Below are positions 18,503-27,558 of a DNA stretch of 64,000 nucleotides, in pieces (the first letter of the stretch is position 1; each line of letters starts with the position of its first letter). The notes beneath the pieces were generated by a model. That model had not been told where the DNA came from. It saw only the letters and a program-made list of their open reading frames with translations, and made no database searches. The position numbers and the translations under genes were made by a program. Origin of the DNA: Rhodobacterales bacterium (GTDB lineage: Bacteria > Pseudomonadota > Alphaproteobacteria > Rhodobacterales > Rhodobacteraceae); contig JANYFE010000012.1 in assembly GCA_025362795.1 (NCBI GenBank), positions 30,545-94,544 of the forward strand. Reading direction: 5' to 3'.

Positions 18503-19093
18503 TTAGCGGTTGCGCCGCAGGTAGACGTAATACGCCCCTGATCCGCCGTGTTTCAGGTGGGATTCGCTGATTTGCAAAACCGCCGGGCCAAGCGGCGACT
18601 GCCGTAGCCACAGCGGGGTCTGGTGCCGCAAGACGCCCATGCGCTGCGGGATCGGGCCATAGTCAGGACCGGCCTTGCCCTTGCCGGTGATCACCAGAAC
18701 CAGCCGCAACCCGGCGCTTTGGGCATTCAGGATAAAGTGGATCAGTTCGGGGTGCGCCTCTGCCAGGGTCATTCCGTGCAGGTCCAGCCGGGCCTCGGGC
18801 TGCAATTTGCCGCGCGACATGCGGGCAAAGGCCTTGGCGTCCATTTGCAAGGGTGCATCCGGCTGCACGGTGGTGCCAAGCTCGTGGGCGCGCAGGCTGC
18901 GCGCCTTTTCGCCCAGGCGGAAGGGCGCAAGCGGCGGCTGGGGCGCAGGGTCGGGCAGCTTGGGGTGCGTCAGGATCAGCACGGGTGGCTCGACCTTGCG
19001 GCGCAGTTGCAGGGCGTGCATCGGTCTGGCGGTGCGGGCGACGGCCTGCCACAACGCCTCTTCTTCGGGGTGGAGCGAACGGCGGCGCGACAT
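18503..19093 (-). CDS. Smr-domain protein
   Basis: The protein has 196 residues. The N-terminal ~95 residues are basic and proline-rich. The Smr domain occupies about 101-196 with LDLHGMT at 103-109 and the TGKGK turn at 136-140. Smr domains are nucleases that nick DNA or cleave RNA on stalled ribosomes; the stand-alone form has no assigned task here. It lies three bases downstream of mltA on the same strand and is probably cotranscribed with mltA and the Tim44-like gene. Confidence 0.9.
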   Translation of the reverse strand: MSRRRSLHPEEEALWQAVARTARPMHALQLRRKVEPPVLILTHPKLPDPAPQPPLAPFRLGEKARSLRAHELGTTVQPDAPLQMDAKAFARMSRGKLQPEARLDLHGMTLAEAHPELIHFILNAQSAGLRLVLVITGKGKAGPDYGPIPQRMGVLRHQTPLWLRQSPLGPAVLQISESHLKHGGSGAYYVYLRRNR

Positions 19094-19096
19094 CGC

Positions 19097-20116
19097 TCAG
19101 GTGCCGTCCAACATGGCATAGGCGCGGTCGATCGGCATCAGCAGCAACAGGCGGCCACCGTCCTTGATCTCGCCCGCCGCCTGCCCCGCCGCATGGCCGG
19201 TGCCGAAGAATATGTCGGCGCGCTGGGCGCCCTTGATGGCGCCACCGGTGTCTTGTGCGATCATAAGGCGGTGCAGCGGATCGGTCCCGGTTTTTTCGAC
19301 CCAGACCGGCGTGCCCAGTTTGATATGGGCGGGATCGACAGCGACCGAACGCATCGTGGTGATTGACCGGCCCATCGCGCCAATAGGACCGGCGCTGTCG
19401 GCAAGATCGGACAGTTTGCGGAAAAAGACATAGGACGGGTTGGTGTTCAGCAGATCCATCCCGGCGTCCGGATTGTTGCGAACCCACTGCCGGATGGTTT
19501 CGGCACTGACCTGCGACAGGCTGAAGATGCCGCGACGCACCAGCTCCTGCCCGACCGAGCGATAGGCATAGCCGTTGCGTCCGGCATAGCCCACCCGGAT
19601 GGTGTGGCCGTTGGTCAAATGGATGCGGCCGGACCCCTGGATATGCAGGAAGAACACCTCGACCGGATCGTCGAGCCAGGCAATTTCCAGACCCCTGCCG
19701 CGCAGGATGCCCCGTTCGATGGTGGCGCGGTCATACCAGACCGAACCGTCGCGCAACTCGGGCGGGCGGCGGTAGACCGGATAAGCAAAGCGCGGGGTGC
19801 GCACCGGCGAGCCTTCCAGTTCGGGTTCGTAATAACCGGTGAACAGCGCGGGCGGCGTGCCGATCAGCACCGGCTTGAACAGCAGTTCAAAGAACTGGCG
19901 GGCGGCGGCTTCATTGGCTTCGACGTCCTGCGCAAGCCGACACACCGGAGTCCAGTCCGGGTCATCCATCAGATCGCACGTCGAACGGAAGGTTTTCAGC
20001 GCCGCCAGATGGTCATCCTCGGCCCAGCCTGCCAGGCTTTCATAGTCAAAGACCTGTGCCGCGGCAGGCACAATCATGGCGACCAGCAGCAAAACGGCGC
20101 GGAGGGTCGCACCCAC
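19097..20116 (-). CDS. mltA: Membrane-bound lytic murein transglycosylase A
   Basis: The protein has 339 residues from a GTG at 20114-20116, just after the stop of the Tim44-like gene. This start gives a clean signal peptide (TLRAVLLLVAMIVPAAAQ), whereas a longer frame puts 34 polar residues before it. The MltA domain has TGYYEPELEGS and IQGSGRIHLTNG. The C-terminal 3D domain has MIAQDTGGAIKGAQRADIFFG with the catalytic aspartate (QD). It cleaves glycan strands to 1,6-anhydro-MurNAc products. No lipobox is evident, so it is probably periplasmic rather than lipid-anchored. Confidence 0.93.
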   Translation of the reverse strand: MGATLRAVLLLVAMIVPAAAQVFDYESLAGWAEDDHLAALKTFRSTCDLMDDPDWTPVCRLAQDVEANEAAARQFFELLFKPVLIGTPPALFTGYYEPELEGSPVRTPRFAYPVYRRPPELRDGSVWYDRATIERGILRGRGLEIAWLDDPVEVFFLHIQGSGRIHLTNGHTIRVGYAGRNGYAYRSVGQELVRRGIFSLSQVSAETIRQWVRNNPDAGMDLLNTNPSYVFFRKLSDLADSAGPIGAMGRSITTMRSVAVDPAHIKLGTPVWVEKTGTDPLHRLMIAQDTGGAIKGAQRADIFFGTGHAAGQAAGEIKDGGRLLLLMPIDRAYAMLDGT

Positions 20117-20117
20117 A

Positions 20118-20771
20118 TTAGTCCCCGGTGGCCGCAAGCTGCCAGTTCGGGTCGCCCGCCCCCATGCGCCGGGCAAAAGTCCAGCTGTCCCGTTGACGGG
20201 CAATGGCACTTGGACCACCCTCGACGACGACCCCCGATTTGTCGCGGACGGTGCGGGTCAGCTCGCCCGTGAACCGCACGGCGATCTCTGCGACTTTGCT
20301 GGTGGCGTCAAAGGTCGCTTCGGTCAGGGCCATATCGCGGACGCCGGCGAAGACCGACTCGATCTTGAGGCCCTGATTTTCGCGGTCATTGATGGCGGCG
20401 GTGAAGGTGTGCAGCACATCTTCACCAAGGAACGGCTTGATCTGCGCCAGATCGCCCTTGTCGAACGCCATCAGGATCATCTCATACGCCTGCCGCGCCC
20501 CTTTCAGAAACTCTCCGACGTTGAAACTGGGTTCAGCGGCCTTCATCGCTGCCAAAGCGGCGGCCGCGGCGGGGTCGCTGGTGTTGTCGGTAATGTCGCG
20601 GTCCGGGCCGCCGTCGATCACCTCGAACTTCGGGCGCGGCGCGGCGCCGGTGGTGTCGGTCACGGCTGGCTTTTCAAAACCATCGCGGGTGCCCAGCACC
20701 GAGCGCAGCTTCAGGATCAGGAAAATCGCGATCCCGGCCAGAACGAGCAGTTGGATCAAAGAGGAATTCAT
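20118..20771 (-). CDS. Tim44/TimA-like inner-membrane protein
   Basis: The protein has 217 residues from the ATG at 20771. Residues 2-22 form a membrane helix (SSLIQLLVLAGIAIFLILKL), followed by a polar linker and a Tim44-like NTF2-fold domain (residues ~85-215, FNVGEFLKGARQAYEMILMAFDKGDLAQIKPFL). Alphaproteobacterial relatives are ancestors of the mitochondrial import protein and are linked to membrane-protein biogenesis. It lies two bases before mltA. FxsA and secB run the opposite way from a 124-base shared upstream region. Confidence 0.9.
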   Translation of the reverse strand: MNSSLIQLLVLAGIAIFLILKLRSVLGTRDGFEKPAVTDTTGAAPRPKFEVIDGGPDRDITDNTSDPAAAAALAAMKAAEPSFNVGEFLKGARQAYEMILMAFDKGDLAQIKPFLGEDVLHTFTAAINDRENQGLKIESVFAGVRDMALTEATFDATSKVAEIAVRFTGELTRTVRDKSGVVVEGGPSAIARQRDSWTFARRMGAGDPNWQLAATGD

Positions 20772-20895
20772 GCGGAACCTCGGATGGGCAATGACTGCCT
20801 CTGGGGTTGGTATTTTCAAGCGTCGGTGCCTATGTAAGGTCTTGGGGGGGCCAAGTCCACCAGCCCCCTCGAATTTGGCCAAAGGAGGCCCAAGG

Positions 20896-21366
20896 ATGCG
20901 GGTTTTATTGCTGTTCTGCGGCTGGTCGCTGATAGAGATCGCGCTTTTCGTCACCGTGGGCGGCTGGCTGGGCCTGGGGCTTACGCTGGTCTGGGTGATT
21001 GCGACCGGCATGCTGGGGGTTGCGCTGATCCGCTGGCAGGGCGCACGGATGGGGATGAACCTGCGGCAGGGTATGGGAGCGGCACGGGATCCGCTGTCAG
21101 GGGCGGCGCACAGCGGGCTGATCATGCTGGCGGCGGTGCTGTTGATCCTGCCGGGCTTTCTGACCGATGCCGTGGGGCTGGTGCTGTTGATCCCGATGGC
21201 GCGGCGGGCGATCCTGTCGGCGATTGCGGGGCGCGGCATTGGGGCGGGCCCGCGCCGGGGCGGGCCATATGCCGGGGATCCCTTTGACGTGATTGACGCC
21301 GAAGTGGTTGAAGATGTGCCGCCAGCCCGCACCCCGCACAAGCCTTCGGGATGGACCCAGTCCTGA
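20896..21366 (+). CDS. fxsA: FxsA-family membrane protein
   Basis: The protein has 156 residues with an AAGGAGG site just before the ATG at 20896. Three or four membrane helices occupy residues ~1-110 (LLLFCGWSLIEIALFVTVGG, then LTLVWVIATGMLGVALI and GLIMLAAVLLILPGFLTDAVG, the FxsA signature). The tail is polar and proline-containing. In E. coli FxsA suppresses phage-T7 exclusion by plasmid F; its normal role is unknown. It is divergent from the Tim44-like gene and upstream of secB. Confidence 0.9.
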   Translation: MRVLLLFCGWSLIEIALFVTVGGWLGLGLTLVWVIATGMLGVALIRWQGARMGMNLRQGMGAARDPLSGAAHSGLIMLAAVLLILPGFLTDAVGLVLLIPMARRAILSAIAGRGIGAGPRRGGPYAGDPFDVIDAEVVEDVPPARTPHKPSGWTQS

Positions 21367-21410
21367 TCGCCTGCTAGGAACACGGGCTACGGGCTTTGAG
21401 GGAGAGTATG

Positions 21411-21920
21411 ATGGCCGAAGAGAGCAATGGCGCGGCACCGCAGGCGGCAGCAGCCGTCAAGATGCAGGTTCTGGCGCAGTTCGTGCGAGACATGAGTTTT
21501 GAGAATTTGGTGGCGCAAAAGGGCCTGACCGGGACCGAAATGCTGCCGGATATCCAGGTTGGCGTGTCTCTGGACGCGCGCAAACGCCCGGTCGAGCATC
21601 AGTATGATGTGATCGCCAAGTTCAAGATCACCTCGAAGAACAAGGCGAATGACGACACGCTGTTCCTGATGGAACTGGAATATGGTGGGGTTTTTCTGGT
21701 CGAGGGCGTGCCGGATGATCAATTGCATCCGTTCCTGCTGATCGAATGTCCGCGCATGCTGTTCCCGTTTGTGCGGCGGATCATTTCGGATGTGACGCAT
21801 GACGGTGGATTCCCGCCCCTGAACATCGACAATGTCGACTTTCTGGCTCTGTACCGGCAGGAAATGGCGCGGCGGGCGCAACTGGCGGCAGGGGCTCCAG
21901 CAGCAGCCCCGATGAACTGA
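21411..21920 (+). CDS. secB: SecB export chaperone
   Basis: The protein has 169 residues from the second of two adjacent ATGs (21408 or 21411); the GGGAGAG site is better placed for 21411. The SecB core is clear: VLAQFVRDMSFENLV at the start of the fold, then DVIAKFKITSKNK, LFLMELEYGGVF, LIECPRMLFPFVRRIISDVT and GGFPPLNIDNVDF. The alanine-rich tail APAAAPMN is usual in alphaproteobacteria. It keeps preproteins unfolded for SecA. Confidence 0.96.
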   Translation: MAEESNGAAPQAAAAVKMQVLAQFVRDMSFENLVAQKGLTGTEMLPDIQVGVSLDARKRPVEHQYDVIAKFKITSKNKANDDTLFLMELEYGGVFLVEGVPDDQLHPFLLIECPRMLFPFVRRIISDVTHDGGFPPLNIDNVDFLALYRQEMARRAQLAAGAPAAAPMN

Positions 21921-22574
21921 GCAGGAGTGGGTGGCAGCATTTCACCCTGCCCCCCGCTTTCGATCCCTCTTTGTCGACCCGTCAAAGGTAGCGAAGCCAT
22001 TTTATAACAAAGGGCGTTGTGGGACTTCTGGCAGCACTTGCTTCAGACTGGTCGCCTGCCGCCGCCGAAGGCCTTCAAGCGGCGCCGCCCCCACCCAGCT
22101 TGCCCCTCCCGGCTGGCTAAGATGCGCCCTTGTGCCGGGAGATCCCCGGTTTCAGTGAAGACTACGTTACGGCCCTTGGCGTCAGCAAAGACTGGCTCCT
22201 CACGGATTGCGACGATGGCGCGAGCGGCTACATGAGGATTGTGGACAAGACATCAGGCGCGGATATCTTCGAACTGATGATCCGCTACCGCGAGGGGATC
22301 TTGGACGCGGGCGTCCAGCCAAAGTTCAAGGCGATCACCCACCACATGCAGGCCGCCGGAGCGAGGGCATCACACTTCAATTACGTCCCGACATTGGAAA
22401 ACCTTTAATCCCACTGTGCGTCCGATGTGGAGGCCGGTCCATGCACCTCGATCCAGAGCCTGATCCACTGACTGCTCAAGTGGGTTAAAGCCATAGTTGC
22501 GCGGCGTCAGTGGTTTGCCCACATGACCGATTTGCGGACAGGCGGCGGAATATCCGTCAGGCCCAACCCCTTTT
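21921..22574. other. 650-base gap between convergent secB and dnaQ
   Basis: This is the longest non-oriC stretch without an assured gene. Its left 200 bases and right 160 bases show no ORF with a credible start, no tRNA cloverleaf, no clear hairpin with T-tract and no repeat that I could find. The centre holds one open frame, described separately. It may be decayed sequence left by gene loss. Confidence 0.5.
22121..22408 (+). pseudogene. Possible gene remnant, unrecognised
   Basis: The frame is open from just after a TAA at 22118-22120 to a stop at 22406-22408. It reads as plausible protein (REIPGFSEDYVTALGVSKDW, then GYMRIVDKTSGADIFELMIR and GVQPKFKAITHHMQAAGA). There is no ATG near its beginning; only a TTG at 22130 or an internal ATG at 22232 could start it, and no ribosome-binding site is clear. 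The composition looks like real coding sequence rather than an antisense shadow, so a 5'-truncated gene seems likeliest. I do not recognise the family. Confidence 0.35.
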
Positions 22575-23255
22575 TCAGATGCGCTTGAGCCAGATCGCAG
22601 CGTCGCCCAGTTTGGTCACAAAGGCCTGATGGTCGGCGCTTTCTTCTGCAGTCAGGCGGGGCGGCAGCGGGGTGGGGCGCGGTTGGGGCCGCCAGGCGGG
22701 TTCGCTCGACTGGCTTTGTGCGGCGTTCAGCGTCAGGTCGGGTTGGCGACCACCAATCAGCTCGAGATAGACCTCGGCCAGGATTTCACTGTCCAAAAGT
22801 GCCCCGTGCTTGGTGCGGGCAGAATTGTCGATGTTGAAGCGGCGGCACAGTGCATCCAGTGAGGCGGGCGAACCGGGGTATTTCTGCCGCGCGATGGCAA
22901 CAGTATCCAGCGCCCGGGTCATCGGCAGCAGCGGCAGGCCGGCGGTCTTGAGTTCGGCATTGAGGAATTTCATGTCAAAGCCGGCGTTGTGGATCACCAA
23001 TGTGGAATTGCCCACGAAGGCCAGAAAGTCGGCGGCAATGCTGGCGAAACGCGGCTTGCTGCGCAGGAAGTCATCGGACAGGCCATGTACCTCGAACGCC
23101 TCTTTCGGCATCATGCGGTCGGGGTTGAGGTATTGGTGCCAGGTTTTGCCGGTCGGCAGGTGATTGATCAATTCCACCGCGCCGATTTCAACGATGCGGT
23201 CCCCGGTGGCGGGATCAAGCCCGGTGGTTTCGGTATCAAGCACGATTTCACGCAT
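22575..23255 (-). CDS. dnaQ: DNA polymerase III epsilon subunit (proofreading exonuclease)
   Basis: The protein has 226 residues. The DEDDh exonuclease has motif [11 protein letters not shown] (Asp7, Glu9), motif [15 protein letters not shown], and motif [20 protein letters not shown]. The C-terminal tail of ~45 residues, ending [10 protein letters not shown], is the polymerase-alpha-binding region. It corrects errors of DnaE. The ATG overlaps the coaE stop by 8 bases, and it is the last gene of the leftward maf-aroE-coaE-dnaQ run next to the putative origin. Confidence 0.97.
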   Translation of the reverse strand: MREIVLDTETTGLDPATGDRIVEIGAVELINHLPTGKTWHQYLNPDRMMPKEAFEVHGLSDDFLRSKPRFASIAADFLAFVGNSTLVIHNAGFDMKFLNAELKTAGLPLLPMTRALDTVAIARQKYPGSPASLDALCRRFNIDNSARTKHGALLDSEILAEVYLELIGGRQPDLTLNAAQSQSSEPAWRPQPRPTPLPPRLTAEESADHQAFVTKLGDAAIWLKRI

Positions 23256-23841
23256 GGTGGGCCCTTAAATAGAAAACAAGATCAGACACATAGGCCGAAA
23301 CGGTGCCCAAGCTGAGCGTTTCGACGATATGGGTGGCGCGGCGGCGTTTTTCGCTATCCGGCATTTGCCGGGCCAGAAGTGCCGCAAACCGCGCCTCTGT
23401 CATCCCGGGCCGGGCCATGACGCGGGCGCGCTGCACGTCAAACGGTGCCGTCACCAGCAGCGTCGCGTCCATGTCGGCATCCGCACCTGTTTCAAAGAGC
23501 AAGGGCATGTCAAGCAGCACGATCGCGCCGCGTTGGTTCTGCAGGAAAGCCGCGCGATCGGCGGCAACCAAAGGATGCACCAACGCCTCGATCCGGGCCA
23601 GCGCAGCAGGGTCGGCAGCGATGATCGTCTTGAGCGCGGGTCGGCTGATGGTATCACCGGCGAGGGCTGACGGAAAGGCCGCGGCGAGCGGCGCCACCGC
23701 GGCGCCACCGGGCGCATACAGACGGTGCACGGCAGCGTCAGCGTCCCATACCGGGATATTCTGCGCCCCGAAAAACGCGGCGGTGGTCGATTTGCCCATG
23801 CCGATCGAGCCGGTAAGGCCCAGCTTGAAGGGCGGTCTCAT
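23248..23841 (-). CDS. coaE: Dephospho-CoA kinase
   Basis: The protein has 197 residues from the ATG overlapping the aroE stop (ATGA). The open frame continues upstream antiparallel to nothing real: it reads out of frame through aroE and should be ignored. P-loop GSIGMGKS at 11-18, then [38 protein letters not shown] and [17 protein letters not shown] lid sequence ([17 protein letters not shown]). It performs the last step of coenzyme A synthesis. Confidence 0.96.
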   Translation of the reverse strand: MRPPFKLGLTGSIGMGKSTTAAFFGAQNIPVWDADAAVHRLYAPGGAAVAPLAAAFPSALAGDTISRPALKTIIAADPAALARIEALVHPLVAADRAAFLQNQRGAIVLLDMPLLFETGADADMDATLLVTAPFDVQRARVMARPGMTEARFAALLARQMPDSEKRRRATHIVETLSLGTVSAYVSDLVFYLRAHHA

Positions 23842-24677
23842 GCGCCCAGCACGGCGGCGCGGGTGGCGTCGTCCACCTCTGGCCGGTGGTTGAACCAACG
23901 CTCGAACCCCGGCGCGGCCTGATGCAGCAACATGCCCAGGCCATCCACAATATGTGCCCCGCGGTCCTGCGCCTCGATCAGGAACTGGGTGGCGAGCGGG
24001 GTGTAGACAAGGTCGATGACAAGGGTGCCGGGTTGCAGGGCGTCCAGCGGCACGCGAAAATCCGGCTTGCCGGTCATGCCAAGCGAAGTGGTGTTGACGA
24101 CAAGCGCTGCTCCTTCCAGCATGTTGGCGGCCTGGACCCAGTCGTAGACTTGCAATTTGGTGCCGAAATCGTTGCGCAGGCTTTCGGCGCGGGGCCGGGT
24201 GCGGTTGGCGAGGCGAATCTCCGGGCAGCCGACCTCGATCAACGCGACAATGACGGCGCGGGCGGCACCACCCGCACCGAACACTGCGGCCGGGCCAGAC
24301 TGCGCAGTCCAGTGCGGCGCATATTGCCGAAGATTTGCCATGAAGCCTGCGCCATCGGTATTGTCGGCGTGGATAAGGCCATCTTTGCGAAAGATCAGCG
24401 TGTTGGCGGCCCCGATCAAGGCGGCGCGGTCGGTGACGACATCGGCCAGCGCCAGCACGGTCTCTTTGTGCGGAATGGTGACGTTCACGCCGACGAAACC
24501 CAGCTTCGGCATGGCATGCAGGGCTTCCTTGAGGTCCGCCTGACCAATGTCCAGCGGGATGTAATGGCCCTTGATACCATAGCGTCGCAACCAATAGCCG
24601 TGCAGCGCGGGCGAGCGGCTGTGCGCGACGGGATGGCCGATAACACCGGCAAGCGGGATGCGGGGCAGATCGGTCAC
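23838..24677 (-). CDS. aroE: Shikimate dehydrogenase (NADP+)
   Basis: The protein has 279 residues. It begins IPLAGVIGHPVAHSRSPALH, the substrate-binding SxS motif. The catalytic pair is Lys71 (NVTIPHKE) and Asp108 (ADNTDG). The NADP-binding loop is VFGAGGAARAVI and the end is GLGMLLHQAAPGFERWF. It reduces 3-dehydroshikimate in aromatic amino acid synthesis. It overlaps coaE at the 3' end and maf by 4 bases at the 5' end, consistent with a coupled operon. Confidence 0.97.
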   Translation of the reverse strand: MTDLPRIPLAGVIGHPVAHSRSPALHGYWLRRYGIKGHYIPLDIGQADLKEALHAMPKLGFVGVNVTIPHKETVLALADVVTDRAALIGAANTLIFRKDGLIHADNTDGAGFMANLRQYAPHWTAQSGPAAVFGAGGAARAVIVALIEVGCPEIRLANRTRPRAESLRNDFGTKLQVYDWVQAANMLEGAALVVNTTSLGMTGKPDFRVPLDALQPGTLVIDLVYTPLATQFLIEAQDRGAHIVDGLGMLLHQAAPGFERWFNHRPEVDDATRAAVLGA

Positions 24678-25273
24678 GACGGGATGAAACCTCGCAATGT
24701 CAGATAATTGAGCAGTGGCAGCATCGGCAGCCCGAGAATGGCAAAGTAGTCGCCTTCGATGGCAGAGAAAAGCCGGATGCCTTCGGATTCCAGCAGATAA
24801 GCGCCGACCGCATCGGCAAGGGCGGGCCAGTTGCGGGTAACGTAGTCGTCGAGGAAGGCGTCCGAGACGGGAAGCATCGTAAGTTTTGCGGTGGAAAGGT
24901 GACGCCAGATCGGTTTCGCCTCATGATAAAGAACGATGGCGGCGTAAAGGTGATGGGTGTGGTTGCGCAGGGCCCGAAGCTGGCGGCGGGCGTCGTCGGC
25001 GGAAACCGGTTTGGCGAAAATCTGGTCGCCCAGGGCAAGCACCTGGTCGCAGCCGAGGACAAGGGCGGTGGGATGTTTGTCTGCGACCTTGCGGGCCTTG
25101 AGTTCGGCAAGCGTGTCCGCGATGTCGCACGGTCTGACAAGGTCCGACAGGAGGGAAACTTTGATGAGGTCTTCATCAATGCGGGCGGCACGGGCGGTCA
25201 CCGTGAGACCGGCGTTTTGCAAAAGCGTCAGCCGGATCGTGGAGGACGACGCGAGAATGAAGTCAGGCGGCAT
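24674..25273 (-). CDS. maf: Maf-family nucleotide pyrophosphatase
   Basis: The protein has 199 residues from the ATG at 25273; 24 in-frame upstream residues are rejected because they fall in the origin-like region and lack Maf similarity. The motif ILASSSTIRLTLLQNAG opens the protein; LGCDQVL and the DAVGAYLLESEGIRLFSAIEGDYFAILGLPMLPLLNYL end follow. Maf proteins hydrolyse non-canonical or modified nucleoside triphosphates. It is the first gene of the leftward operon and its start is about 12 bases from the origin candidate's outermost DnaA-box-like site. Confidence 0.93.
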   Translation of the reverse strand: MPPDFILASSSTIRLTLLQNAGLTVTARAARIDEDLIKVSLLSDLVRPCDIADTLAELKARKVADKHPTALVLGCDQVLALGDQIFAKPVSADDARRQLRALRNHTHHLYAAIVLYHEAKPIWRHLSTAKLTMLPVSDAFLDDYVTRNWPALADAVGAYLLESEGIRLFSAIEGDYFAILGLPMLPLLNYLTLRGFIPS

Positions 25274-25645
25274 GGGGGGAACCCTGTGGAAAGACTTGCT
25301 TTGTTCTAGAGGGGGAGAACGGGGGTAAGCCTGCGTTGGCGGCAATGAGGTGGAAACCGGGGTGGTTTGTCAAGGCTGAGGGCTTGTTGCCCACATGGGG
25401 ATGGCGGTGAAGAAAGGCTGGGGAGAAGTACGCTGTCCAGTGCCTGTGGAGAAAGGGAGCTTTCCTATAATCCCTTGATTCCCCTATGTTGTTCTTGGTT
25501 CCTGGTCAGCAGGGTCGAATTATCCACAGGGGCCTGGCTGTGGAAGGAAGGCTGGACGAAAGGGGAAATTCTCTTATCCACGGGGCCTACATCATCATCA
25601 TCTTTAATTATATATCTTCTTTAAGAAGTAGAGAGGCGGGACAGG
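25274..25645. other. oriC: Probable chromosomal replication origin (oriC)
   Basis: This 372-base gene-free segment separates leftward maf-aroE-coaE-dnaQ from rightward hemJ-rho-mnmEG-rsmG-parAB. It contains a perfect DnaA box TTATCCACA (25520-25528), two 8-of-9 boxes, TTATCCACG (25574-25582) and TTCTCCACA on minus (25445-25453), and weaker TGTGGA-type sites at 25285 and 25539. An AT-rich tract at 25590-25632 (ATC repeats, then TTTAATTATATATC) follows the last box directly and would suit a DNA-unwinding element. In Rhodobacterales genomes mnmE-mnmG-rsmG-parA-parB lie beside the origin, as I recall from Ruegeria. GC skew could not be computed. Confidence 0.78.
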
Positions 25646-26098
25646 ATGGGTGAGTTTCTGGCGGACTGGTATGTGTGGATCAAAGCCCTGCATGTGATTT
25701 CGGTTGTGGCCTGGATGGCGGGATTGTTCTATTTGCCGCGGCTTTTTGTCTATCATGTCGAACAGGTGCAGGCCGGATCACCGACCGATCTGATGTTTCA
25801 GATTATGGAGCGGCGGCTGTCGCTGGGCATCATGATGCCGGCGGCAGTGGCGAGCTGGGGGTTCGGGCTGTGCCTGGTGTTCAATCCGGCGAGTGTGGTG
25901 GACTGGGGCATGATCTGGCCCTGGACCAAGGCAGTGTCGGTGCTGGCGATGACGGCATTTCATCTGTGGCTGGGGCTGCGGCGCAGGGATTTTGCCACGC
26001 GGCGCAATCGGCTGACGGGGCGGCGATACCGGATGATGAACGAAGTGCCGACCTTGCTGCTGATGGTGATCGTGTTCTCTGTGATCGTCAAATTTTGA
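25646..26098 (+). CDS. hemJ: HemJ, protoporphyrinogen IX oxidase
   Basis: The protein has 150 residues with four predicted membrane helices. The HemJ signature WIKALHVISVVAWMAGLFYLPRLFVYH at residues ~11-37 holds the conserved histidines, and the basic loop LRRRDFATRRNRLTGRRYRMMNEVPTLL leads to the last helix. It oxidises protoporphyrinogen to protoporphyrin, the step before HemH, which is also in this window. AGG lies just ahead of the ATG, and the AT-rich part of the putative origin forms its upstream region. Confidence 0.95.
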   Translation: MGEFLADWYVWIKALHVISVVAWMAGLFYLPRLFVYHVEQVQAGSPTDLMFQIMERRLSLGIMMPAAVASWGFGLCLVFNPASVVDWGMIWPWTKAVSVLAMTAFHLWLGLRRRDFATRRNRLTGRRYRMMNEVPTLLLMVIVFSVIVKF

Positions 26099-26256
26099 CT
26101 GGGGCTGGGGTGAAGATGGGCTGTCGCCCCGCGGATGGTTGACTTTGTGCGGTTCACGTCTTAATTGGGCGGCAGCGCGGCCATTCGGCCATCCCGCTTT
26201 CCATTGAAATTTCGCTGATGCCCGGGATTCCGGTGCTCGCCTGAGGATATCCCCGC

Positions 26257-27540
26257 ATGACGTCGACCACGCCCGTTGAACATCTCAATCTTGCTGATCT
26301 GAAAGCCAAGACTCCCGCCGAACTGCTGGCGATGGCGGAAGAATGGGAAATCGAGAATGCCCCTTCGATGCGGAAGGGCGAGATGATGTTCTCAATCCTC
26401 AAGGAGCATGCCGAAGAGGGTTGGGAAATCGGCGGCGACGGCGTGTTGGAGGTGTTGCAAGACGGGTTCGGGTTCCTGCGCTCGCCTTCCGCGAATTATC
26501 TGTCGGGGCCGGATGATATTTATGTCAGCCCCGAGATCTTGCGGCAGTTCAGTTTGCGCACCGGTGATACGATCGAGGGCACGATGGCGGCCCCCCGCGA
26601 AGGCGAGCGTTACTTTTGTTTGACCAAAGTGACGAAGATCAACTTTGACGACCCTGAAAAGGCGCGGCACAAGGTGCATTTTGACAATCTGACGCCGCTT
26701 TACCCTGACGAGCGGTTCAAGATGGAAGTTGAAGATCCGACGATCAAGGACCGTTCGGCGCGGATCATCGATCTGGTGGCTCCGATCGGCAAGGGACAGC
26801 GCGGGTTGATCGTGGCACCGCCGCGGACCGGCAAAACCGTGCTGTTGCAGAACATCGCGCATTCGATCGCGACCAATCACCCGGAGTGTTACCTGATCGT
26901 GCTGTTGATCGACGAACGGCCCGAAGAGGTGACCGATATGCAGCGGTCCGTTAAGGGTGAAGTGGTCTCTTCGACATTTGACGAACCGGCGACGCGGCAT
27001 GTGGCCGTGGCCGAGATGGTGATCGAAAAAGCAAAGCGGCTGGTCGAACACAAGCGCGATGTTGTGATCTTACTGGATTCGATCACCAGGCTGGGTCGGG
27101 CGTTCAACACTGTCGTGCCATCCTCTGGCAAGGTTCTGACCGGTGGCGTCGATGCCAATGCGCTGCAGCGGCCGAAGCGGTTCTTTGGTGCCGCGCGGAA
27201 CATCGAAGAGGGCGGCTCCTTGACGATTATCGCCACCGCGCTGATTGATACCGGCAGCCGGATGGACGAGGTCATTTTCGAAGAGTTCAAAGGCACCGGT
27301 AACAGCGAAATTGTGCTGGATCGCAAAGTGGCGGACAAACGGGTGTTCCCGGCGATTGATATCCTGAAGTCAGGCACCCGGAAGGAAGAATTGCTGATCG
27401 AGAAGATGGATTTGCAGAAAACCTACGTGCTTCGGCGGATCCTGAACCCGATGGGAACGACCGATGCCATCGAATTCCTGCTGGGAAAGCTGAAACAGAC
27501 CAAGAGCAATACGGAATTCTTCGATTCGATGAACGCCTGA
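26257..27540 (+). CDS. rho: Transcription termination factor Rho
   Basis: The protein has 427 residues. The N-terminal Rho domain ([21 protein letters not shown]) is followed by a cold-shock-like RNA-binding domain ([33 protein letters not shown]). The RecA-like motor has Walker [12 protein letters not shown], Walker [15 protein letters not shown], and the Q/R loops [23 protein letters not shown]. It terminates untranslated transcripts as a hexameric helicase. It is single-copy core in Rhodobacterales and typically sits between hemJ and mnmE as here. Confidence 0.98.
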   Translation: MTSTTPVEHLNLADLKAKTPAELLAMAEEWEIENAPSMRKGEMMFSILKEHAEEGWEIGGDGVLEVLQDGFGFLRSPSANYLSGPDDIYVSPEILRQFSLRTGDTIEGTMAAPREGERYFCLTKVTKINFDDPEKARHKVHFDNLTPLYPDERFKMEVEDPTIKDRSARIIDLVAPIGKGQRGLIVAPPRTGKTVLLQNIAHSIATNHPECYLIVLLIDERPEEVTDMQRSVKGEVVSSTFDEPATRHVAVAEMVIEKAKRLVEHKRDVVILLDSITRLGRAFNTVVPSSGKVLTGGVDANALQRPKRFFGAARNIEEGGSLTIIATALIDTGSRMDEVIFEEFKGTGNSEIVLDRKVADKRVFPAIDILKSGTRKEELLIEKMDLQKTYVLRRILNPMGTTDAIEFLLGKLKQTKSNTEFFDSMNA

Positions 27541-27558
27541 CGGGGCTGATTGTTCGCA

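Noticed and set aside
23248..24594. A 448-residue frame suggesting an AroE-CoaE fusion or frameshift
   Set aside because: Only its last 197 residues are CoaE; the rest reads aroE in the wrong frame. Both genes are intact and overlap by ATGA.
25590..25602. ATC repeats after the last DnaA box as a DnaA-trio array
   Set aside because: The published trio is 3'-[G/A]A[T/A]-5'. Neither strand of ATCATCATC fits that consensus, so I list it only as part of the AT-rich tract.
25604..25624. Paired TTAA motifs as a CtrA site
   Set aside because: The two TTAA are 13 bases apart, not the 7 of the CtrA consensus.
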